From Hyphomicrobiales bacterium (GTDB lineage Bacteria; Pseudomonadota; Alphaproteobacteria; Rhizobiales; SZUA-8): a stretch of 5,028 nt of DNA. Positions 1-5,028 of the stretch are shown here, piece by piece; position 1 is the first letter of the stretch, and each line of letters starts with the position of its first letter. Made by a program: the position numbers and the translations under genes. Location: the NCBI GenBank assembly GCA_003232175.1, contig QILX01000074.1:1-5028 (forward strand), read 5' to 3'. Under the pieces are notes generated by a model that saw only the letters and a list, made by a program, of their open reading frames with translations, was not told the origin of the DNA and did not search any database.

Positions 1-229
1 CACCGGTGATCTTACCGCTGCGACCGGGCAGGAGCCCCATGATCGACAGCGCCGCCATCGATTTACCGCAACCGCTCTCGCCGACGATGCCTAAAGTTTT
101 TCCCGGCAGGACGCGGAAGCTCAGGTCCTCCACGGCGCGGACAATTCCATTGTCGGTGTCAAGGTAGGTTTTGAGGCTGCGGACCTCAAGCAGCGGTTCG
201 GTGCTGGATCCTTCCATCGCACCTGCCAT
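1..229 (-). CDS. ABC transporter ATP-binding protein, DppD/OppD type (N-terminal part, cut by window edge)
   Basis: This is the start of the cytoplasmic ATPase that would power the importer encoded by the permeases just upstream. Seventy-six codons are visible. A beta-strand region with LLEVRSLKTY (residues 13-22) leads into the Walker A P-loop GESGCGKS at residues 50-57, followed by MAALSIMGLLP, which is typical of DppD/OppD. The Q-loop, ABC signature and Walker B lie beyond position 1. The ATG at 229 overlaps the TGA of the preceding permease gene by one base (TGATG), which suggests translational coupling. That ATG has no clear Shine-Dalgarno sequence. An in-frame ATG at 217 (residue 5) has GCAGG four bases before it and is an alternative start. 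Family members run to about 320-330 residues, so about three quarters of the gene is missing. The family call is firm; the transported substrate is unknown. Confidence 0.93.
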   Translation of the reverse strand, partial: MAGAMEGSSTEPLLEVRSLKTYLDTDNGIVRAVEDLSFRVLPGKTLGIVGESGCGKSMAALSIMGLLPGRSGKITG

Positions 230-1392
230 CACGAATATGGATCAACGGCATCGCGGATGCCATCACCGACAAAATTGAACAACAGGGACGCCACCACCAG
301 AAAAACCGCAGGCGCCAGCAGCCACGGGTAAAAGCTCAAAACCTCAAGCTTTTGAGATTGTTGCAGCAGCAGGCCCCAGCTGATGGTCGGCGGCTTAACC
401 CCCAGCCCAAAAAAGCTCAAGGTGCTTTCAAAAATGATCACCACCGGGATACCGAGGGTCGCGGTGACCAGAAGATGCGGCAGAACGCTGGGAATGAGGT
501 GCTTGCGTATGACCCAGAACGTGCCGGCGCCGGCGGCCTGGGAGGCCAGGACAAACTCCGTTTCCCGCAAGACCAGAACCAGCCCCCTCACCTCTCGGGC
601 CAGCCCCGGCCACTGAATAAAACCGTAGATGACAACGATGGAGGCCAGGACATAGATCGAGGGCAGTTGCGGGGGCACGGCGGCGGCCAGGGCCAGCCAC
701 AATGGTATGGGCGGGAACAACCGGAAGACCTCGATGACCCTTTGCACCGCCATATCGACAAATCCGCCGATATAGCCTGAAAGTGCCCCGACCAGCGCCC
801 CGAGCACAATCATCAGGGCCACGCCCACCAGACCGATCGTCAATGTGACGCGCGAGCCATAGATGATGCGCGAGAGCATATCCCGCCCTCGCAAGTCAGT
901 GCCCAGAAGATAGATCGTGCCCTCCTCGGTGCCAAACAGATGGCGGTTAAACTTCACGCCCAAAAACGTGTATTCGTCGCCTTCGACAAATAAGACAATT
1001 TGGTCACGCTTTTCGAGGTTTTCCTCATAAACGAAGGTGAGTGTTTTTGGGTCGCGTTTGCCTTCAAGCCGGTAGACAAACGGGCGCAAGTGAAAATTCC
1101 CCTCGGCGTCGAAAAACCGCACCGCTTGCGGCGGCGTGGTCAGATACAGCGAGTTGCCTTTTTGGGGGGCATAAGGGGAGACAAACCCGGCGAACACCAT
1201 GACGACATAAAACAAGCCCAGAATAATAAGCGAGCCAAGGGCGACACGATTGCGGCAGAAACGGCGTATCATCAACTGCCGCAGGGAAAGATGCTGTCGT
1301 TTATCCGCAACAGCCCCTGCGATACCCACAACAGGGCCTGCAGTAGCGTTCTTAAGGATCGATGCCGTTGGTTTTTTTGTTTCCCCTGCCAT
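229..1392 (-). CDS. ABC transporter permease, DppC/OppC type, with enlarged periplasmic region
   Basis: This is one of two inner-membrane subunits forming the translocation path of a peptide/nickel-family importer. The 387-residue protein has a cytoplasmic N-terminus of about 50 residues and a first membrane segment near 52-74. An extra-membrane stretch at about 76-160 follows, then the family motif LLGTDLRGRD at 162-171. The remaining membrane segments lie near 182-208, 229-260, 306-332 and 357-376. The EAA loop that docks the ATPase is at about 281-305 (ASQAAGAG, then IRKHLIPSVLP), and the protein ends in DAVDPYS. Usual DppC/OppC length is about 300, and the excess is mostly the 76-160 region, which includes RPFVYRLEG and a GDEYTFLG segment. 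I recall this insert from permeases paired with long (about 600-residue) binding proteins. The ATG at 1392 lies 11 bases after the upstream permease stop. AAGGG overlapping that TAA, eight bases from the ATG, can serve as ribosome binding site. Confidence 0.95.
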   Translation of the reverse strand: MAGETKKPTASILKNATAGPVVGIAGAVADKRQHLSLRQLMIRRFCRNRVALGSLIILGLFYVVMVFAGFVSPYAPQKGNSLYLTTPPQAVRFFDAEGNFHLRPFVYRLEGKRDPKTLTFVYEENLEKRDQIVLFVEGDEYTFLGVKFNRHLFGTEEGTIYLLGTDLRGRDMLSRIIYGSRVTLTIGLVGVALMIVLGALVGALSGYIGGFVDMAVQRVIEVFRLFPPIPLWLALAAAVPPQLPSIYVLASIVVIYGFIQWPGLAREVRGLVLVLRETEFVLASQAAGAGTFWVIRKHLIPSVLPHLLVTATLGIPVVIIFESTLSFFGLGVKPPTISWGLLLQQSQKLEVLSFYPWLLAPAVFLVVASLLFNFVGDGIRDAVDPYS

Positions 1393-1403
1393 TGATCCTG
1401 CCC

Positions 1404-2393
1404 TTATTCCAGGCGAATACGGGGGTCGGACCAGGCCAGGGCAAGGTCGGCCAGCAGGTTGCCCACCAGCACGAACACCGCCAGGATCAGCAAAATGGCG
1501 CCGGCCACAAACATGTCCTGACCCAGCAGCGCGCGCAAGAACAGCGGCCCCAAGGTTGGCAGGTTAAGAACAACAGATACGATTATGACATTAGAAAACA
1601 GATCAGGAATAATCATGCTCAAGCGGCTGATCAGCGGGTTGATGGCGACACGGGCGCCATGTTTTAGAACCACGGTGCGCTCGGAAAGGCCCTTGGCGCG
1701 GGCCGTGGCGATATATGGCTGATTTAGAACATCTATCAGACTGCCGCGCATGATCCGCATGGTGCCGGCCATGCCCGCCAGGGTGAGCACGGCAACCGGG
1801 AACCACAACTTTCCAGCCATGTCCACAAGGCGGTCGATCGACCAGGGGGCATCGCGGAATTCAGGTGAATAAAGACCGCCAACCTGATCGGCGTCAAATA
1901 TGAACACCGCCGCGAACACGTAAAGCAATGAGGTCAGGAACGGCGGCACCGCCAGACCGATAAAACCAATAAATGTGAATGTATAATCGGCGATGCCGTA
2001 TCGATGGGTCGCCGAATAAATACCGATGGCAATCGCAAGCCCCCAGGCGGTGACCAGCGAAATTCCACCCAGCAGAATGGTAAACAGGAACCCATCCACG
2101 ATGAGCGCTGACACCTGGGCCCCTTCAAACATGACCGAAATGCCGAAGTCACCCACCACGATGCCGGAGAGCCAATTCCAGTACCGCGTCAGGAAAGGAT
2201 CGTTCAGGCCGTATTGTTCGCGAAGGAGTTCGGCGCGGGCCAGACTGCCTGAATCGCCCACCGCCGCCATCTGGGCAATTTTGGTGGTTACGAAGTCGCC
2301 GGGCGGCAGTTGAATAATGGTGAAGCTGATGAACGAGATAACCAGGAACATCGGCACCAAACCCACCAGCCGGCGCAAGAAATAGTTTAGCAC
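1404..2393 (-). CDS. ABC transporter permease, DppB/OppB type
   Basis: This is the partner inner-membrane subunit of the importer; it would form a heterodimer with the DppC-type protein. It has 329 residues, normal for the family. The N-terminal signature MLNYFLRRLVGLVPMFLVIS contains the first membrane segment (about 9-29) and is followed by LPPGDF at 29-34. A periplasmic region has the motifs LREQYGLNDPFLTRYWNWL (57-75) and GDFGIS (81-86). Further membrane segments lie near 101-126, 137-165, 196-213, 258-283 and 295-318. The EAA loop is at about 227-254 (YIATARAKGLS, then LKHGARVAINPL), and the C-terminus is SDPRIRLE, close to the usual DPRIR ending. The start is GTG at 2393. An in-frame TGA lies two codons upstream, so no earlier start is possible. 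GAAAGG at 2407-2402 stands eight bases before it. The gene follows the binding-protein gene after 168 bases. Confidence 0.95.
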   Translation of the reverse strand: MLNYFLRRLVGLVPMFLVISFISFTIIQLPPGDFVTTKIAQMAAVGDSGSLARAELLREQYGLNDPFLTRYWNWLSGIVVGDFGISVMFEGAQVSALIVDGFLFTILLGGISLVTAWGLAIAIGIYSATHRYGIADYTFTFIGFIGLAVPPFLTSLLYVFAAVFIFDADQVGGLYSPEFRDAPWSIDRLVDMAGKLWFPVAVLTLAGMAGTMRIMRGSLIDVLNQPYIATARAKGLSERTVVLKHGARVAINPLISRLSMIIPDLFSNVIIVSVVLNLPTLGPLFLRALLGQDMFVAGAILLILAVFVLVGNLLADLALAWSDPRIRLE

Positions 2394-2401
2394 AAATCAA
2401 G

Positions 2402-2407
2402 CCTTTC
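2402..2407 (-). promoter_or_regulatory. Ribosome binding site of the DppB-type permease
   Basis: GAAAGG read on the minus strand lies eight bases before the GTG at 2393. With the in-frame TGA just upstream, it fixes this GTG as the start. Confidence 0.7.
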
Positions 2408-2460
2408 GCTTAATGCGCGGGGTATGATGATCAATATCATGGCTGGGTAAGCGCAGTCGA

Positions 2461-2479
2461 TTGAATTGCTTAAATTCAA
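2461..2479. repeat. Perfect inverted repeat, 7-bp arms with 5-bp spacer
   Basis: TTGAATT (2461-2467) and AATTCAA (2473-2479) are perfect complements around GCTTA. The element sits in the gap between the binding-protein and permease genes, beside a run of seven C at 2480-2486. It is too AT-rich to be a strong terminator and has no T tract on either strand. It could be an operator-like site or a weak mRNA hairpin. No known regulator site was recognised, and chance is possible in AT-rich sequence. Confidence 0.5.
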
Positions 2480-2520
2480 CCCCCCCATTTCGCATCAGGA
2501 CAGATCCGATCTTCGTTGGG

Positions 2521-2556
2521 TCATCGTGGCGGCCGCTGCCGCCACGATGATTTTTT
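2521..2556 (+). terminator. Strong 13-bp stem-loop with T6 on the plus strand, between binding-protein and permease genes
   Basis: TCATCGTGGCGGC (2521-2533) pairs perfectly with GCCGCCACGATGA (2538-2550) around a CGCT loop. TTTTTT follows at 2551-2556 on the plus strand. That is the form of an intrinsic terminator for plus-strand transcription, although every gene here is on the minus strand. Read in the operon's own direction, the stem starts 11 bases after the binding-protein stop, is preceded by A6, and has no T tract after it. In the operon mRNA it may act instead as a 3' stabilising or partial-termination hairpin. Such hairpins are known after binding-protein genes (for example malE-malF) and keep the receptor in excess over the permeases. 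The structure is certain; the role is inferred. Confidence 0.7.
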
Positions 2557-2561
2557 AAATG

Positions 2562-4370
2562 TTACTTCTTGAAGTAGATCTGCTCTGGACGCATCGGACC
2601 TTCGAGCAGTCCGAATGACACATCACGCATGGCTTCTTTAGGCATGTTGCCAAGATTGGAGTTGTAGATAAACGCCCGGCGGTAGAAGCCGACATAAATG
2701 TTGAAGGCGTTTTCTGTCATGATCTTGTTGGCACGCTTCATTTCCTTGACACGGGTGTCGTAATCCATGCCGCGGGCCGCCAGAAGGATATCGCTGAACT
2801 CTTTGTATTCAGGACTGAACGGCGCCTCACTGGCTTTTTGATGCCAGAACGGGAAGCCTTTCGATACCGGCACCCAGTCCTCAAGCTTGGCAAGAGGAGC
2901 GGTTGAACCCCAGATATCGAACACATGCAGGTCCCAGTCCAGGGTCTGACGGCGTTCGAAAATCAGGTCCTGCTGCTGGTTGTTCATCACCAGTCCGATG
3001 CCGATGCTGGCGGGAATGGTCTCGACGAGGAATTCGGTGATCGGCACGTAAAGATCGTGGTTCGCCACATCCATGACCAGCTGGATATTGGTCCCGTCGG
3101 CATATTCACGGATGCCATCGCCGTCACCGTCCTTGAAACCCGCTTCATCCAGCAAGGCGTTGGCCCGGTCAATATCAAGTGTGGCAAACAGCTTACCGGT
3201 CTCGGCATCGTAATATGGAGAATTCGGGCTGAAGGAGAAGGCTGTCGGGTCGAGCAGATCCAGGAAGAACTGACGATTGATCGAGTCGCGATCTATCGCC
3301 AGCGACATGGCCTGCCGGAACTTGGTGTTACGCATGAGATTGCGTTTGTTGTCGTCGACATTGTCGTAGTTCATGTAGATGGCCATGCCCGGCGTGTTGT
3401 TGAACCAACCAATTTCCAGATCGCGGCCCTCTTTTTCCTTCAGGAACAAGGGCAGATGCTGATTGCCAACCCAGGTGCCGTCATAGTCGAATTGACCGGA
3501 GATATTACCAAGGGCAACCGACTGACGGTCAGGAACAATGTTGTTCTCGACATAGTCGGCGTAAGGCAGCTGATTGCCCGCGGTATCGACCTTCCAATAA
3601 TACGGATTACGCACCAGACGGATTAGCGTGTTGTCGGCGCTGATGGATTCCATGCTCCAGGCCCCTACCGAAACATCGTTGCGGCCAGACCACCAGGGCG
3701 CCCATTTGTTGATGTCATCATAGCTGGCTTCGGAATTGTATTTCGGATGAAACTTGGCGAGCTTATGTTTTGGCCAGGCAAAGGTATCCTCGACCGCGGC
3801 GAGGGATTGCAGGGCGTATTTAAACGCAAACGGATAGGTCAGCTTGATTGTGTACTTGTCCAGCTGCTCGAATTTGGGCGCAACTCCAGGCGCGACGAAC
3901 AGGGCGGAATGAATCGGCACGGAGGTTTTTGGATCTTCCATGATGTCCTGCCAGAAGAAGGCGACATCGTCGGCGCTGAACGGCTCGCCATCGGACCAGC
4001 GAATGCCCTGACGGATATTGATGGTGAGTTCCTTGCCGTCGTCACTGAAGGTCCAGGACTCGGCCAGATTGGGCTTGGGCGCGGCGGCGCTGGGGTCCGG
4101 GAATGCAAAGGACACCAACCCTTCACGGGTCATGTTGACGAACAATACAGGGAACAGCAGCGCTGATCCTCGGCTCAATGTTCCGCCATATTTGCCGACC
4201 TCGTCCAGAGGCTCGACGACAAGCGGGTTATTCGGCAACCGCTCCGCCAGGGGCGGCAGTTTGCCGGCCTTCACCATGTCTTCGAGCATGGGCGCCTGTT
4301 GGGCCATCGCCCCAAAACTGACCGCCACCATGCACGCGGCCAATGACAATCCTAAAACTCTTCTTTTCAC
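2562..4370 (-). CDS. Extracellular solute-binding protein, family 5 (DppA/OppA-like), long form
   Basis: This is the periplasmic receptor that captures the substrate and delivers it to the permease pair encoded downstream. From the GTG at 4370 it has 602 residues. The signal peptide has a basic start (MKRR), a hydrophobic core and a likely signal peptidase I site after AMA at residue 23. Family motifs follow: YGGTL at 61-65, and the hallmark DGKELTINIRQGIRWSDG with FSADDVAFFW at about 111-140. RNPYYWKVD and GNQLPYADYV are at 254-274, FRQAMSLAIDRD at 351-362, and an Asp/Gly-rich KDGDGDGIRE at 413-422. Classical DppA and OppA have about 530-540 residues; the longer form is common in members binding oligosaccharides or other non-peptides. 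The start was chosen because GGGAGG lies nine bases upstream and the signal peptide begins directly after it. A TTG 28 codons earlier (4454) would add a charged, non-signal leader and has no ribosome binding site. Substrate unknown. Confidence 0.95.
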   Translation of the reverse strand: MKRRVLGLSLAACMVAVSFGAMAQQAPMLEDMVKAGKLPPLAERLPNNPLVVEPLDEVGKYGGTLSRGSALLFPVLFVNMTREGLVSFAFPDPSAAAPKPNLAESWTFSDDGKELTINIRQGIRWSDGEPFSADDVAFFWQDIMEDPKTSVPIHSALFVAPGVAPKFEQLDKYTIKLTYPFAFKYALQSLAAVEDTFAWPKHKLAKFHPKYNSEASYDDINKWAPWWSGRNDVSVGAWSMESISADNTLIRLVRNPYYWKVDTAGNQLPYADYVENNIVPDRQSVALGNISGQFDYDGTWVGNQHLPLFLKEKEGRDLEIGWFNNTPGMAIYMNYDNVDDNKRNLMRNTKFRQAMSLAIDRDSINRQFFLDLLDPTAFSFSPNSPYYDAETGKLFATLDIDRANALLDEAGFKDGDGDGIREYADGTNIQLVMDVANHDLYVPITEFLVETIPASIGIGLVMNNQQQDLIFERRQTLDWDLHVFDIWGSTAPLAKLEDWVPVSKGFPFWHQKASEAPFSPEYKEFSDILLAARGMDYDTRVKEMKRANKIMTENAFNIYVGFYRRAFIYNSNLGNMPKEAMRDVSFGLLEGPMRPEQIYFKK

Positions 4371-4379
4371 GACAAAATT

Positions 4380-4386
4380 CCTCCCT
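4380..4386 (-). promoter_or_regulatory. Strong ribosome binding site deciding the binding-protein start
   Basis: AGGGAGG on the minus strand, nine bases before the GTG at 4370, is close to the ideal anti-16S match. It supports the GTG start over the upstream in-frame TTG at 4454. Confidence 0.85.
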
Positions 4387-4420
4387 GGTTCCGAGTGTTG
4401 TTCCACTTCACTATTGTCGG

Positions 4421-4454
4421 ATTTTAGACTAATGGTCTGACAGGGTTTTGGCAA
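4421..4454 (-). promoter_or_regulatory. Tentative promoter region for the transporter operon
   Basis: On the minus strand TTGCCA (4454-4449) matches the -35 consensus at five of six bases. TAGTCT lies 17 bases further on, and a better -10 match, TAAAAT (4426-4421), lies 22 bases away, which is too far. Neither pair is convincing alone. The position, 50-80 bases before the GTG and after the upstream gene's end, is sensible for a promoter of its own. The short repeat AGAC-N5-GTCT (4426-4438) overlaps the -10 area but may be chance. Confidence 0.22.
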
Positions 4455-4481
4455 GAAAATGTTACCAGCCGCTTTGAAACG

Positions 4482-4528
4482 AAAAAATTCAGCCCCTAAA
4501 TATCGTTGTTTTCGCCGGTTTTTTAGGG
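4482..4528 (-). terminator. Possible weak terminator of the SMP-30-family gene
   Basis: On the minus strand CCCTAAA (4528-4522) can pair with TTTAGGG (4500-4494) across a 21-base loop. Six T follow at 4487-4482, after a six-base gap. The long loop, AT-rich stem and gap make this a poor intrinsic terminator. It may mark partial termination between the upstream gene and the transporter genes, or be fortuitous. Confidence 0.25.
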
Positions 4529-4549
4529 ATTATTGTGGAAAACAATAAT
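4529..4549. repeat. Perfect AT-rich inverted repeat, 8-bp arms with 5-bp spacer
   Basis: ATTATTGT (4529-4536) and ACAATAAT (4542-4549) are perfect complements around GGAAA. The repeat begins three bases after the stop codon of the SMP-30-family gene and about 160 bases before the binding-protein start. Only one G-C pair is present and no T tract follows on the minus strand, so it is a poor terminator. A dimeric-repressor operator controlling the transporter genes is the main alternative. No specific regulator was recognised. Confidence 0.55.
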
Positions 4550-4552
4550 TTG

Positions 4553-5028
4553 TCAGCCAATTTTGGTATCAACAGTCGGATCAAAAACGACCTCCGCCGT
4601 CCCCACCATTTCAACACCCGCTGACATCAAGGCCCCCGCTGCTGGCTGACCGATCAGCTCAACCGCGCTCTGCCCGCGAACCGCCGTGGTGATAAACAGG
4701 GTTTGGAGCCGGCTACCACCAAAGGTGCAGGCGGTGACAAGGCGCGCCGGAACGGCGATCCTTGCCAGCTCGGTGCCGTCGGGCGCCAGGCGCACCACGG
4801 CGCCGCCGCCATAAAGCGCCGTCCATACCCCGTCTTGGGCATCGACGCTCAGGCCGTCGAATATCCCCAGCGCCCGGTCCTGCTGCGCCAATACGCGCCT
4901 TGCGCCAAGCGTGCCGGCGGCCAGATCGCAGTCATATGCCCAGATGGTGTTGATGTGGGAATCGGTGACATACATGATGCGCCCATCGGTGCTCCAGCCA
5001 AGCCCGTTGGGCGCCACCGGATCGTCGA
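4553..5028 (-). CDS. SMP-30/gluconolactonase/LRE-family protein (C-terminal half, start outside window)
   Basis: This family of six-bladed beta-propeller, metal-dependent enzymes mostly hydrolyses sugar lactones such as gluconolactone. The last 157 codons are visible; the family is usually about 290-300 residues, so roughly half is missing beyond position 5028. Two family motifs are present. PNGLGWSTDGRIMYVTDS includes an Asn (codon 5008-5006) that matches the metal-ligand Asn, and FDGLSVD includes an Asp (codon 4858-4856) that matches the catalytic and metal-ligand Asp. Between and after them come IWAYDCD and ALYGGGAVVRLAPDG blade repeats, then VTACTFGG and LFITTA. The GTG at 5017 is not the start: the frame stays open through DDPV to the window edge, and that point falls inside a conserved blade. 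It stands 182 bases upstream of the binding-protein gene, in the same direction. A role in opening a lactone form of the transported sugar is inferred from context only. Confidence 0.9.
   Translation of the reverse strand, partial: DDPVAPNGLGWSTDGRIMYVTDSHINTIWAYDCDLAAGTLGARRVLAQQDRALGIFDGLSVDAQDGVWTALYGGGAVVRLAPDGTELARIAVPARLVTACTFGGSRLQTLFITTAVRGQSAVELIGQPAAGALMSAGVEMVGTAEVVFDPTVDTKIG

Noticed and set aside
352..1395. Several plus-strand open frames opposite the DppC-type permease (352-780, 383-616, 1000-1395)
   Set aside because: They are antisense to the permease, have low-complexity polar or Arg-rich compositions and no known motifs.
2424..2440. ATGAT-N7-ATCAT inverted repeat upstream of the DppB-type gene
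   Set aside because: The five-base AT-rich arms are too short to separate from chance.
2480..2486. Run of seven C bases
   Set aside because: It is an intergenic homopolymer with no coding effect; at most a site of slippage or sequencing error.
2925..3626. Plus-strand open frame of 233 codons opposite the binding-protein gene
   Set aside because: It lies wholly antisense to a clear, well-conserved binding protein, has no recognisable domain, and is the kind of shadow frame that GC-rich coding sequence produces.
4330..4346. Lipobox-like LAAC at residues 10-13 of the binding protein, suggesting a lipoprotein
   Set aside because: The Cys sits too early in the hydrophobic core, and a good signal peptidase I site (AMA before QQ) follows. 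Soluble periplasmic receptors are the rule in proteobacteria.
4426..4438. AGAC-N5-GTCT small dyad near the tentative -10
   Set aside because: Four-base arms are expected often by chance; it is mentioned only within the promoter entry.
3747..4440. Plus-strand open frames opposite the N-terminal half of the binding protein (3747-4166, 4018-4440)
   Set aside because: They are shadows of the real gene and no plus-strand promoter or family match was seen.
4553..5017. GTG at 5017 as the start of a 154-residue protein
   Set aside because: The frame is open to the window edge, and the GTG falls just before the conserved PNG motif in the middle of the SMP-30 fold, so the gene is cut by the window rather than short.

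Overview
The window looks like an ordinary stretch of a proteobacterial chromosome, most likely alphaproteobacterial. That guess rests on GC-rich coding sequence with AT-rich gaps, GTG starts, and a peptide/nickel-type ABC importer with a long binding protein next to an SMP-30/gluconolactonase-family gene. No marker gene is present that would fix the taxon.

All five protein genes are on the minus strand, so the biological order runs from high to low coordinates. They are: the 3' part of an SMP-30/gluconolactonase/LRE-family gene (4553-5028, start outside the window); a 182-bp gap with two inverted repeats and a weak promoter candidate; a family 5 extracellular solute-binding protein (2562-4370, GTG start); a 168-bp gap with a strong 13-bp stem-loop and a second AT-rich inverted repeat; a DppB/OppB-type permease (1404-2393, GTG start); a DppC/OppC-type permease (229-1392); and the first 76 codons of a DppD/OppD-type ATPase with its Walker A motif (1-229, cut by the window edge). 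There is no gene-free stretch longer than 300 bases.

Together the last four genes encode most of a PepT-family ABC importer: a periplasmic receptor, two different membrane subunits and at least one ATPase. A second ATPase (DppF-like) would be expected beyond position 1. The binding protein is 602 residues, longer than the roughly 530-540 of DppA/OppA. The DppC-type subunit has about 80 extra residues between its first membrane segment and the conserved LGTD..GRD motif. Both fit the branch of this superfamily that often carries oligosaccharides or other non-peptide solutes. The adjacent lactonase-type gene suggests a sugar or sugar-acid uptake and catabolism locus, but the substrate cannot be read from the sequence.

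I saw no sign of a new system, mobile element, CRISPR array or RNA gene. The items most worth a second look are the stem-loop after the binding-protein gene, whose T tract points against the operon, and the two AT-rich inverted repeats flanking that gene.
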